From Chitinophagales bacterium (lineage in GTDB: Bacteria; Bacteroidota; Bacteroidia; Chitinophagales; Saprospiraceae), in assembly GCA_013297745.1 (NCBI GenBank), contig JAAFIM010000005.1, positions 58,781 to 95,808 of the forward strand: 37,028 bases of DNA, written 5' to 3'. The notes under the pieces were generated by a model. The model saw nothing but the letters and a program-made list of their open reading frames with translations, was not told where the DNA came from and searched no databases. How positions within the stretch are numbered: the stretch's first letter is position 1; the number at the start of each line of letters is the position of its first letter. Of this stretch, positions 15,256 to 22,927 are shown in pieces. Both the position numbers and the translations under genes were made by a program.

Positions 15256-16324
15256 ACCTTCTTTATCTCTTTGGCAACGTTTCAAGTTGCGCCCTTTTGT
15301 GATTCGCTATACCCATTGGGAGTTTTTGCCCAGTTGGATAGCCAATATACCTCACGTATTTATTTTTATTTGGTACGCTATTCGGGCAAGGTCATTGTTT
15401 TGGTTTTCTGCTACCAACCCAGCCATTTATACGGGCGGGATGATAGGCGAGAGCAAGGACGAAATACACCAAATTACCCCGCAAGCGTATATGCCGATTA
15501 ACATCACGGTTAAAGATAATATGAGTTTTGAGCAGCTGTTAGCCCAAATAGCTGCCCATAATTTAACCTTTCCGCTTATCGTCAAACCAGATAAAGGTGG
15601 GCGGGGGATTGGGGTGCAAAAAATTCACCATCAAGCGGATTTAGAGGCTTATCACCGCCGTTTTGTGGGGTTAATTTACCACGTGCAAGAGTTAATTGAT
15701 TTACCCGTTGAGGCTGGGGTTATGTTCTATCGCTATCCTGACGGTTCCAAACAGGGGATTTTATCCGTTACGCTCAAAGATTTTCTAACCGTAGTGGGCG
15801 ATGGCGTTTCTACTTTAGAGGAGTTGGTTAATAGCAATTTTAGGGCTGTATTGGTGCGGGATGAGATGAAAAAAAAGCACACAAATGCTTGGAAATCAGT
15901 TATTCCCGCTGGGCAAAAGTTAGAAATTGAACCTATAGGTAATCATTGCAAGGGTACAGCTTTTGTGAGCGCGCAAGAGCTGATTAGCGAGGAGATGGTG
16001 GCAGGTTTTGCCCATATCACCAACCAAATTGACGGGTTTTACTTCGGACGTTATGATTTGCGCTGCCCTTCTTTGGAGGATTTGAAAGCGGGTAGAAACA
16101 TCAAAATTTTGGAAATCAACGGGGTCGGGGCAGACCCAGCGCATATCTACGACAGCCGCGTTTCTATCTGGAATAAGTACAAAACTGTATCCCGCCAGTG
16201 GCAAATTATGTTTGAAATCGCCCGTTACAATCATAAAATGCATAAAGTTCCTTATATGTCCTTAGCTGAATGGCGTCGCCACAACCGCGAAACGGACGAA
16301 TTTCATAAAAAACACGGACTTTAA
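15236..16324 (+). CDS. ATP-grasp family ligase (D-Ala-D-Ala ligase-like)
   Basis: 362 aa. An N-terminal region of about 100 residues (HWEFLPSWIANIPHVFIFIWY, SLFWFSATNP) is followed by an ATP-grasp fold: FPLIVKPDKGGRGIGVQKI (glycine-rich phosphate loop and Lys), YHVQELIDLPVEAGVMFYR, GILSVTLKDFLTVVGDG, then the Mg-binding KILEINGVGADPAHIYD. It probably activates a carboxylate with ATP and joins it to an amine; the substrate cannot be told. Annotators often label it D-alanine--D-alanine ligase, but it is not the canonical Ddl. The aromatic N-terminus may touch the membrane. It overlaps the NRDE gene by 20 bp. Confidence 0.8.
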   Translation: MPNSSSKPSLSLWQRFKLRPFVIRYTHWEFLPSWIANIPHVFIFIWYAIRARSLFWFSATNPAIYTGGMIGESKDEIHQITPQAYMPINITVKDNMSFEQLLAQIAAHNLTFPLIVKPDKGGRGIGVQKIHHQADLEAYHRRFVGLIYHVQELIDLPVEAGVMFYRYPDGSKQGILSVTLKDFLTVVGDGVSTLEELVNSNFRAVLVRDEMKKKHTNAWKSVIPAGQKLEIEPIGNHCKGTAFVSAQELISEEMVAGFAHITNQIDGFYFGRYDLRCPSLEDLKAGRNIKILEINGVGADPAHIYDSRVSIWNKYKTVSRQWQIMFEIARYNHKMHKVPYMSLAEWRRHNRETDEFHKKHGL

Positions 16325-16345
16325 TTTAGTGGTTAGTTATTAGTT

Positions 16346-16705
16346 ACTGGAGTTACGCTTGAGGTTTAATTTTAGTAAAAAAAAACTGAAAATTAAATAG
16401 GTTAGAAATTTTTTTTGACGGCTTACGCCTAAAAAATTTATTTTTCGTACTTTTTTGATGGCAAAAAAGTACCAAAAAAGCCAACGCCAAAAAGGCGTTT
16501 TTGCTTGTTTTGCTTCATTTTATTACGCAAAAAGCGCAAAACCGTCGCTACAAGCCGACGTTTTTTGCGTTGCAAAAAAGCTACTGCCCTCGCTACGCTC
16601 GGTTGGTCGTCTTTCCGCGACATACGCTGGTTTTGGCGTCGCACGGCGAAAATTAGTGTTTTTACTTAACTTTTTTAAACTTATTGGCTGGAGCGTAACT
16701 CCAGT
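16346..16705. repeat. Repeat family A, copy 3 (360 bp, perfect 5-bp target duplication)
   Basis: Ends: ACTGGAGTTACGCTTGAG at the left, GGAGCGTAACTCCAGT at the right. The flanks are TAGTT at 16341-16345 and TAGTT at 16706-16710. The body matches copies 1 and 2. It fills most of the gap between the ATP-grasp gene and murG (16325-16775); the rest of that gap is AT-rich with no recognised signal. Confidence 0.87.
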
Positions 16706-16775
16706 TAGTTATTAGTGCTGGTTTTTAAAACTATAAATAAAGGGTATAAATTTTTTTGATGAAAATAATCATTTT

Positions 16776-17864
16776 ATGAAAATAATTATCAGCGGTGGGG
16801 GAACAGGAGGGCATATTTTCCCCGCCATAGCTATAGCGCAAGCCATTCAACAACAACAACCCGATGCCGAAATTTTATTCGTGGGGGCGTTGGGAAAAAT
16901 GGAAATGGAGAAAATTCCCGAAGCAGGGTATAAAATAGAGGGGCTTTGGATAAGTGGGTTTAGCCGAAAATTAAATTTAGACTTGTTTAAATTTCCCTTT
17001 AAACTGATAGCGAGTTGGTGGAAATCTCGCCAAATTCTCAAACGGTTTCAGCCTGATGCTGTAGTGGGCGTGGGCGGTTACGCGAGCGGGGTAATTGTGC
17101 GCGTGGCGGCTTCTTGGGGCATTCCTGCTTTGGTTCACGAACAAAATTCACACGCGGGCGCAACCAATCGCTTGTTGTCCAAATCTGTGCAAAAAATTTG
17201 CGTGGCTTATCCCAATATGGAGCGTTTTTTCCCAAAAGAGAAGATAATTTTCACGGGCAATCCCATCCGCAAAGATATAGCACAAATTGCTGAAAATCAA
17301 ACAGATGCAAGGGCTTATTATCAATTGTCGCCAAACAAAAAAACTTTGTTGATTGTTGGCGGTAGCTTGGGTTCGCGCACTATTAACGACAGCATAGCGG
17401 CAGAGTTGGAAAGTTTGCAAAAAGCTGATATTCAAGTACTTTGGCAGTGTGGCAAATTGTATTATGAAGAGTTTAAACCTGTAGCGGCTAAATATGAAAA
17501 TGTCAAACTGTTGGCTTTTATAGATAGAATGGATTTGGCTTATGTGGCGGCTGATTTGGTCATTTCCCGCGCTGGGGCTTTAGCTTTGGCTGAATTATGT
17601 TTGGTCAAAAAATCTGCTATTTTAGTCCCGTCGCCCAACGTTACCGACGACCACCAAACCGCTAATGCTATGGCTTTGGTCGAAAAACAAGCGGCTTTTT
17701 TGATAAAAGATAAAGAAGCCAAACAAAATTTGGTTAAACAAGCTATTGAGCTTATTTTTGATAATAATCAACTAAGCCAATTATCGCAAAATATAGCCCA
17801 ATTGGCTATAACGAATGCAGCCCAAACTATAGCAACCGAATTGCTGGAAATGGTTAAAAATTGA
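16776..17864 (+). CDS. murG: UDP-N-acetylglucosamine--undecaprenyl-PP-MurNAc-pentapeptide transferase
   Basis: 362 aa, the normal MurG length. Signatures: IIISGGGTGGHIFPAIAIAQ (G-loop at 7-13), VGVGGYASGVIVRVAA, ALVHEQNSHAGATNRLLSK, FTGNPIRKDIAQ, LLIVGGSLGSRTINDSI, and the donor-binding VISRAGALALAELCLV with PSPNVTDDHQTANAMALVEK. It makes lipid II on the inner face of the cytoplasmic membrane (GT28). No ftsW, murC or other dcw genes lie next to it, so in this genome murG stands outside the usual cluster, or the cluster has been broken. A terminator follows 28 bp after the stop. Confidence 0.95.
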   Translation: MKIIISGGGTGGHIFPAIAIAQAIQQQQPDAEILFVGALGKMEMEKIPEAGYKIEGLWISGFSRKLNLDLFKFPFKLIASWWKSRQILKRFQPDAVVGVGGYASGVIVRVAASWGIPALVHEQNSHAGATNRLLSKSVQKICVAYPNMERFFPKEKIIFTGNPIRKDIAQIAENQTDARAYYQLSPNKKTLLIVGGSLGSRTINDSIAAELESLQKADIQVLWQCGKLYYEEFKPVAAKYENVKLLAFIDRMDLAYVAADLVISRAGALALAELCLVKKSAILVPSPNVTDDHQTANAMALVEKQAAFLIKDKEAKQNLVKQAIELIFDNNQLSQLSQNIAQLAITNAAQTIATELLEMVKN

Positions 17865-17892
17865 CCATTTATAAAAAAATATCACTTTTTTG

Positions 17893-17917
17893 AACCGCCT
17901 AAGCAGCGGTTTTTTTA
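17893..17917 (+). terminator. Intrinsic terminator of murG
   Basis: Stem AACCGC / GCGGTT (17893-17898 with 17906-17911), 7-nt loop, followed by a T-run. A possible TTG start at 17890 of the next frame lies here, so it is not the real start of the sigma gene. Confidence 0.8.
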
Positions 17918-17964
17918 TTTTTTGCGTTCTCAATAAGAATTTATTACCCAAAAACCATATTTTT

Positions 17965-18546
17965 ATGGAATTAGCAATTACTATGTCAGACCGCGAAACG
18001 CAGTTGATACAAGCCTGCCTGCGAGAAGAACGCTGGGCACAAAAGGAGCTTTACGAAAGTTCCTATGGCAAAATGCTGGGTGTATGTATGCGCTATTCTA
18101 CTTGCCAAGAAGATGCGCGAGATATTTTAAATGAGGCTTTTGTCAAAGTATTTCGTTATCTTAGCCGTTATCAAATTGGAACTTCTTTAGATGCTTGGAT
18201 TAGACGAATTATGATAAATACAGCTATAGATTTTTATCGCAAAGAGATGCGGCATAGACACGAAGATATAGAATTGGTTTATAATAATCCTAGCGAAAAT
18301 ACAGACTTAATGTCCAGCTATTCGGTCAAAGAAATTTTAGCTGTGATTCAAAAATTACCGCCTTCTTATCGGGCTGTTTTTAATCTTTATGCTATAGAAG
18401 GTTACGCTCACAAAGAAATAGCCGATATTTTAAATATCACCGAAAGCACTTCGCGCTCCAATCTCGTCAAGGCGCGCAGCAAACTTAAAGAAATGTTATC
18501 CCACCTTTATCCTCAAAAATCCCAATCTACCAACTATGAAGAATAA
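17965..18546 (+). CDS. ECF-type RNA polymerase sigma factor
   Basis: 193 aa from ATG 17965 (MELAITMSDRETQL); a second ATG at 17983 would also work. Region 2: DARDILNEAFVKVFRYLSRY with LDAWIRRIMINTAIDFYRK (about 55-95). Region 4: LPPSYRAVFNLYAIEGYAHK then EIADILNITESTSRSNLVKA, a typical helix-turn-helix. It directs RNA polymerase to an unknown regulon, most likely for envelope functions. Its last 11 bp overlap the start of the membrane-anchored barrel gene, so the two are translationally coupled, as sigma and anti-sigma genes often are. The start at 17890 was rejected because it lies in the murG terminator. Confidence 0.92.
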   Translation: MELAITMSDRETQLIQACLREERWAQKELYESSYGKMLGVCMRYSTCQEDARDILNEAFVKVFRYLSRYQIGTSLDAWIRRIMINTAIDFYRKEMRHRHEDIELVYNNPSENTDLMSSYSVKEILAVIQKLPPSYRAVFNLYAIEGYAHKEIADILNITESTSRSNLVKARSKLKEMLSHLYPQKSQSTNYEE

Positions 18547-20116
18547 TTTTGACGAGTTGTTTGATGAGCAGGCCAAAAATTTATTCCAAAATTTTGAAAT
18601 GGATTTTAATCCCCAAGATTGGACTAAAATAGAACGTCAATTGAACCAGTCTGACGAAAAATTTGATGCCAACGCCCGCCAAAAGTTAGAAAATTATGAA
18701 ATGCCTTACAATAAACAAGATTGGGCTAAAATGGAAACGATTTTGGATAAAAATCGCCGCCGCTTGCCTTATTTTTGGTTTTATAAAACGTTGGAATTTA
18801 GTTTTGTATCTTTGCTATTGTTAAGCACTGCTTTACTTTACTCTGATAAGTCTGATTTTGAAGTTCATCAAAATTTGGCAGCGAATAACAATTCCAAGAC
18901 AGCGAATAACAATTCCACCGCAGCGAATAACAATTCTAACGCAGCGAATAACAATTCCAAATCAGCGAACAATAATTCTAACGCAGCGAATAACAATTCC
19001 AAATCAGCGAACAATAATTCTAACGCAGCGAATAACAATTCTAATGCAGCGAATAATAATTCTAACGCAGCGAATAACAATTCCAAGTCAGCGAATAACA
19101 ATTCCAAGTCACCGAACAACAATTCTAACGCAGCGAATAACAATTCTAACGCAGCGAATAACAATTCCAAGTTAGCGAACAATAATTCTAACACGGCGAA
19201 CAACAATTCTAACGTAGCGAACAACAATTCCAATTTAGCGAATAACAATTCCAAGTCAGCGAATAACAATTCCAAGTCAGCGAATAATAATTCTAACGCA
19301 GCGAATAATAATTCTAACGCGGCGAACAACAATTCTAACGCAGCGAATAATCAAAACGAGTTATTGCTGTTAAAAAACGCGGAAATTGCCAATAAAATCC
19401 AACCTGAAAATGGAAATGGGGACGAGAACGAAAATTTATCTGCGGCGAGCCTCAAAAAGGTAAAACTAACCTTACCCTTTATCCGTCAAATGCGTTTAGC
19501 GGCTGTATTGGGGATGGAAACGCATACCGAAAATAGTTTGGGGCGTGGTGTGGCTTCTTTTTTGGCGGGTGCGTCATTGGAAACAGACATCAATAGACAC
19601 TTCGCTTTGAGTTTTGGCTTGCATTATGCGCGTAGAAATTATGAATTGGAGTTGAATAGCCAAGAAACCCGCCCTGACGGGTTGATTTTTAGCAAAAAAG
19701 AACTTAGAAATACGCATTTATCCCTATTACAAATTCCTGTAGCGTTGCAAACCAATGTGTTTAGAAATGAAAAATGGCGCGTTTATCTAACCTCTGGGTT
19801 GAATGCAAGCCTTATTTTTGATAAAACCTATTCTGGAACGTTACAAATCAGCGCAGCCCAAACAGCAGGCAATTTAAGAATGCAATCTAATATCAGCCCG
19901 CGCGAGTACGAGGGTGGTTTGTTTCAAACAGGCAATTTTGTAGAAAATGCTTTCCTTACCGCTCAAATTGGTGTAGGCGCAGAACGCCAATTGACAGACC
20001 ATTTTAGCCTATTTATACAACCAACTTATCAAATTAGCTTTACCCGTTTCGGACAAAATAGACAGGATAAAACCCGCGTCATTTCCTTAAATGTAGGTCT
20101 TAAAACTAATTTCTAA
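18536..20116 (+). CDS. Trans-envelope candidate: cytoplasmic anti-sigma-like domain, TM helix, Asn-rich repeats, outer-membrane barrel
   Basis: 526 aa. Residues 1-75 are cytoplasmic and contain one motif twice (NFEMDFNPQDWTKIERQL at 19-36 and NYEMPYNKQDWAKMETIL at 53-70). A single TM helix covers about 86-103 (FSFVSLLLLSTALLY). Residues 115-268 are 22 heptads of the form xANNNSx. About 318-526 is a beta-barrel (GLHYARRNYELEL, FLTAQIGVGAERQL, LFIQPTYQISFTRFG) ending VGLKTNF with the terminal Phe of Bam substrates. There is no cleavable signal peptide, so the TM should act as a signal anchor. The pairing with an ECF sigma gene suggests that the N-terminus controls the sigma factor. Related sigma-coupled barrel proteins exist in Bacteroidota. 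That this one spans both membranes is inference. Confidence 0.85.
   Translation: MKNNFDELFDEQAKNLFQNFEMDFNPQDWTKIERQLNQSDEKFDANARQKLENYEMPYNKQDWAKMETILDKNRRRLPYFWFYKTLEFSFVSLLLLSTALLYSDKSDFEVHQNLAANNNSKTANNNSTAANNNSNAANNNSKSANNNSNAANNNSKSANNNSNAANNNSNAANNNSNAANNNSKSANNNSKSPNNNSNAANNNSNAANNNSKLANNNSNTANNNSNVANNNSNLANNNSKSANNNSKSANNNSNAANNNSNAANNNSNAANNQNELLLLKNAEIANKIQPENGNGDENENLSAASLKKVKLTLPFIRQMRLAAVLGMETHTENSLGRGVASFLAGASLETDINRHFALSFGLHYARRNYELELNSQETRPDGLIFSKKELRNTHLSLLQIPVALQTNVFRNEKWRVYLTSGLNASLIFDKTYSGTLQISAAQTAGNLRMQSNISPREYEGGLFQTGNFVENAFLTAQIGVGAERQLTDHFSLFIQPTYQISFTRFGQNRQDKTRVISLNVGLKTNF
18878..19339 (+). repeat. 22 tandem 21-bp units coding xANNNSx heptads
   Basis: Unit consensus GCAGCGAATAACAATTCTAA plus one base, with variation mainly in the codons for positions 1 and 7 (Ala, Ser, Thr, Leu, Val; Lys or Asn). 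One unit has Pro in place of Ala (SPNNNSN). Synonymous codon differences (AAT/AAC, TCC/TCT) are scattered between units. The array is in frame with the protein at 18536-20116 and forms its hydrophilic linker. The opposite strand is open too, giving a Leu/Phe-rich shadow frame. Confidence 0.95.
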
Positions 20117-20144
20117 CTTTCTGCCTTTTCTTTTTTTATTGCCA

Positions 20145-20178
20145 AGCTCAACATTTTTATAATGTTGGGCTTTTTTTC
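20145..20178 (+). terminator. Intrinsic terminator after the sigma/barrel operon
   Basis: Stem AGCTCAACATT / AATGTTGGGCT (20145-20155 with 20161-20171, one G-T pair), 5-nt loop, followed by T7. Confidence 0.88.
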
Positions 20179-20199
20179 TGCAAATTATTTGATAATAAA

Positions 20200-20229
20200 T
20201 TTGCTAAAAAAAAATACTTCGTATCTTGC
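20200..20229 (+). promoter_or_regulatory. Candidate promoter TTTG-N18-TATCTTGC
   Basis: -33 TTTG at 20200-20203; TATCTTGC at 20222-20229 departs from TAnnTTTG at the end. Spacing is like the other promoters in the window. It sits 52 bp before the nitrilase-family ATG at 20282. Confidence 0.45.
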
Positions 20230-20281
20230 GCCCCAAAATTACGATTTTATAACAATTTAATCATATTAAAAATACAACGTT

Positions 20282-21148
20282 ATGCCTCGCATTATTAAAT
20301 CTGGGCTTATCCAAATGAGCCTGCCTATGACTGAAGGGGAGGGAACTATCCCCCAAATTATGGAAGCGATGTACCAAAAACACCTGCCTTTGATTGAACA
20401 AGCTGGACAGGCTGGGGTACAAATTTTGTGCTTGCAAGAGATTTTCAACACGCCTTATTTTTGCCCAGGCCAAGACAAAGCTTGGTACGCTTCAGCCGAA
20501 ACCGTGCCTGGCCCCACAACCGACCGCCTCGCCGAAATCGCCAAAAAATATCAAATGGTGATAATCGTTCCCATTTACGAAAAAGAACAAGCTGGCGTTT
20601 TCTACAATACGGCTGCTGTGATTGATGCGGACGGAACTTACTTGGGCAAATATCGCAAAAACCATATCCCGCACACTACGGGCTTTTGGGAAAAATTCTT
20701 TTTCAAACCTGGCAATTTGGGCTATCCTGTGTTCCAAACCCGCTACGCCAAAGTGGGGGTTTATATCTGCTACGACCGCCATTTTCCCGACGGCGCGCGC
20801 GCTTTGGGCTTGAATGGGGCTGAAATTGTGTACAATCCCTCCGCTACAGTGAAAGGTCTTTCTCAATATCTCTGGAAATTGGAACAACCCGCCCACGCTG
20901 CCGCCAACGGTTATTTTATGGGCTGTATCAACCGCGTTGGTAAAGAAAAACCCTGGGATTTGGGCGAATTTTACGGCACTTCGTATTTTGTTGACCCGCG
21001 CGGGCAGATATTTGCTCAAGCTAGCGAAACAGCGGACGAGTTATTGATTGCTGATTTTGACTTGGATATGATTGATGAAGTGCGTTCCACTTGGCAATTC
21101 TTCCGCGACCGCCGCCCCGAAACTTACGGTAAATTGACCGAGTTATAA
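20282..21148 (+). CDS. Nitrilase-superfamily carbon-nitrogen hydrolase (N-carbamoyl-amine/amino-acid amidase type)
   Basis: 288 aa. The catalytic triad is visible: E53 (LCLQEIFNTPYFC), K126 (GKYRKNHIP) and C163 (YICYDRHFPDGARALG). Other family features are AAVIDADGTYLGKYRK and AHAAANGYFMGCINRVG. Length and motifs best fit the beta-ureidopropionase/N-carbamoylputrescine amidase branch, which hydrolyses N-carbamoyl compounds to an amine plus CO2 and ammonia. The gene is alone, so the pathway (pyrimidine breakdown or polyamine synthesis) cannot be told; no partner agmatine deiminase or hydantoinase is present. It is cytoplasmic. Confidence 0.88.
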   Translation: MPRIIKSGLIQMSLPMTEGEGTIPQIMEAMYQKHLPLIEQAGQAGVQILCLQEIFNTPYFCPGQDKAWYASAETVPGPTTDRLAEIAKKYQMVIIVPIYEKEQAGVFYNTAAVIDADGTYLGKYRKNHIPHTTGFWEKFFFKPGNLGYPVFQTRYAKVGVYICYDRHFPDGARALGLNGAEIVYNPSATVKGLSQYLWKLEQPAHAAANGYFMGCINRVGKEKPWDLGEFYGTSYFVDPRGQIFAQASETADELLIADFDLDMIDEVRSTWQFFRDRRPETYGKLTEL

Positions 21149-21172
21149 ACGAAAATAACTTTATACTTGTTA

Positions 21173-21206
21173 AAAACCTTTCCATTTTTTGGGGAGGTTT
21201 TTTTTA
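21173..21206 (+). terminator. Intrinsic terminator
   Basis: Stem AAAACCTTTCC / GGGGAGGTTTT (21173-21183 with 21191-21201, two G-T pairs), 7-nt loop, then a T-run. Confidence 0.75.
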
Positions 21207-21408
21207 TTTGTAAAAATAAAAAAGTCTTTTTTTGCTATTTTTTTTGATAAAAAATGCCTCTTTATGCAAATTTCGCTTGTTTTTATGCAAATAATTTTTG
21301 CAGCATAAATTATCAACTTAACTTTACCTCGTCAAATTATAAAACTAATACTTAAAATTCTGCGCAGTGTAAAATTTATACTCGCAAATAGATTTATCTC
21401 AACTACTT

Positions 21409-22011
21409 ATGAATAAAATTTATATATTTATCCCGCTTATTCTATTATTTTCTAGCTGTAAATTTGTTCTTTTAAAATGGTATGGGGTAAAGCAGCCTAA
21501 ATTGGAAGAAACAGCAAGTCTGAATAAATTTTTGCAAAAAAAAGATATTCAAAACAACCAAATCTATACTTTTAAAAACGTGGATAGTTTAAACAGTTTC
21601 TATAAAAGTGGTTTAGGTATTCCGGAAGCTGCGTTTTTCAACAGCGCGGGTTTATTTATTCCCTACAAAGAAACGCCAGCATCTTGCAACGGAGGGGTTA
21701 AAGATTTTATCACAGATTTGAAAGATAAAGCTATACAAGCGGATACTAATTTTCATATTCAAAAACTATTGAATCAAATAGAGACTGAAAAACAACCTGT
21801 TGCGCTTGCTGATTTGCCCAAAACCGACTTTTATATGCTGATGTATTGGGCTAAATACTTGGGTAAAACAAACGGAAAAATTTTGGATTGGGAAAAAGAG
21901 ATAGCAAAAGCTCGCGCCAAAGGTTTATCTATTACCGCTATTTATGTAAGTTGTGATTATCAAAAAAGTTGGGGAATAAGCAAAAAAGATATTCCCAAAT
22001 TTAACTATTAG
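21409..22011 (+). CDS. Lipoprotein of unknown function
   Basis: 200 aa. Signal with lipobox LFSSC (Cys17), so probably a lipoprotein. The mature part has a segment like a thioredoxin or redoxin edge (NQIYTFKNVDSLNSFYKSGL, then AFFNSAGLFIPYK), a short CNGGVKDFI block, and near the end GLSITAIYVSCDYQKSWG. I do not recognise a named family. The three cysteines of the mature part (the acylated Cys apart) are spread out and do not form a CxxC motif. No operon partner is evident; a terminator follows directly. Confidence 0.6.
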   Translation: MNKIYIFIPLILLFSSCKFVLLKWYGVKQPKLEETASLNKFLQKKDIQNNQIYTFKNVDSLNSFYKSGLGIPEAAFFNSAGLFIPYKETPASCNGGVKDFITDLKDKAIQADTNFHIQKLLNQIETEKQPVALADLPKTDFYMLMYWAKYLGKTNGKILDWEKEIAKARAKGLSITAIYVSCDYQKSWGISKKDIPKFNY

Positions 22012-22030
22012 CGATAAACCCAATAAAAAA

Positions 22031-22062
22031 AAAGCAACCTGTTAATCAACGGGTTGCTTTTG
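22031..22062. terminator. Bidirectional terminator
   Basis: Stem AAAGCAACCTGTT / AACGGGTTGCTTT (22031-22043 with 22048-22060, one mismatch or wobble), 4-nt loop. A-run on the left and T's on the right, between convergent genes. Confidence 0.85.
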
Positions 22063-22076
22063 TATTTTACAACATT

Positions 22077-22814
22077 TTATTTTGTTTCTTCCAATATGAG
22101 CAATTCAGTTCTACGGTTGAGTTGTCGCCCTTCTGGGCTGTCGTTATCGGCTACGGGTTGGGTTTCGCCGTATCCTTTGGGGATTAATCGCCCTTTGGCA
22201 ACGCCCTTTTTGTATAGATAATCCACAACTGCTTTAGCGCGGTTTTCGGATAACTTTTGATTGGCTGCATCTTCGCCCTCGTTGTCTGTATGCCCAGCTA
22301 TTTCGGCGTTAATATGTTTGCGGCGGACAAGATATTTGGCTACTTCGTCCAACACAGCGAATGAAGTGGGTTTTAGGTTACTTTTGCCCGTTTCAAAGAG
22401 TACATTTTCCAGCGTAAAACTATTCGCGGGTTCGTATTTGAGCTTCAAATTGGCATCCATAAGCCCCTCTACCGCTTCCAACTCAAATTGGGCAAAATCT
22501 TCCCCTGTCGCACCCCAGCCCGCTACTCTTACCGAATAATTATCCCCTTTTGGTAATAAAATTTCAAATTTCCCCCCGCTGTCTGTGTTAATTTCGTACG
22601 TTTTAGCCGCTTTTGCTGCGTCAATCGCTATACTTTCGTAAGGTCGGGGATTATTTTCCATATCGGAAAGGCTAATTTTTAGCAGAGCCAATTCATTCGT
22701 GGGGGCTAATTTTTCTATTTTAGCTGGGGTTGGGTTTTTATCCGTTTGTGCAAATCCCAAATGGGCTTGAGTGGCAAACATTAGCGATAAAGCGATTGCA
22801 ATAGCTGTTTTCAT
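22077..22814 (-). CDS. OmpA-family outer-membrane or periplasmic protein
   Basis: 245 aa from ATG 22814. Signal peptide about 1-22 (ends LGFAQ). Residues about 40-130 form a beta-sandwich, PEGA or CNA-B like (AKTYEINTDSGGKFEILLPK). The C-terminal 110 residues are an OmpA domain that should bind peptidoglycan: ENVLFETGKSNLKPTSFAVL, IAGHTDNEGEDAANQKLSEN, RAKAVVDYL, YGETQPVADND, RQLNRRTEL. It probably ties an outer-membrane complex to the wall. The upstream extension to 22901 (MISFFLLNF...) is a separate AT-rich stretch and not used. It is downstream of namZ on the same strand (113 bp). Confidence 0.9.
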   Translation of the reverse strand: MKTAIAIALSLMFATQAHLGFAQTDKNPTPAKIEKLAPTNELALLKISLSDMENNPRPYESIAIDAAKAAKTYEINTDSGGKFEILLPKGDNYSVRVAGWGATGEDFAQFELEAVEGLMDANLKLKYEPANSFTLENVLFETGKSNLKPTSFAVLDEVAKYLVRRKHINAEIAGHTDNEGEDAANQKLSENRAKAVVDYLYKKGVAKGRLIPKGYGETQPVADNDSPEGRQLNRRTELLILEETK

Positions 22815-22927
22815 AAGCGTTGTATTTATTCGGTTATTCAATGCTACCATAATCAACCACGCTAAAAAGGTTACAAAATTTAGCAAAAAAAAGCTAATCA
22901 ATTCAATTACAACCCAAAATATCCCAA

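Noticed and set aside
18868-19332. Minus-strand frame rich in Leu, Phe, Ala and Glu
   Set aside because: It is the complement of the 21-bp Asn-heptad array, has no start context or domain, and the plus-strand gene has a sigma-coupled start, TM helix and barrel.
18878-19339. CRISPR or intergenic satellite
   Set aside because: Unit variation keeps frame and codon sense, and it lies inside a gene with clear domains on both sides.
20492-21019. Minus-strand frame of 175 aa in the nitrilase gene
   Set aside because: Antisense to a conserved gene with intact catalytic residues.
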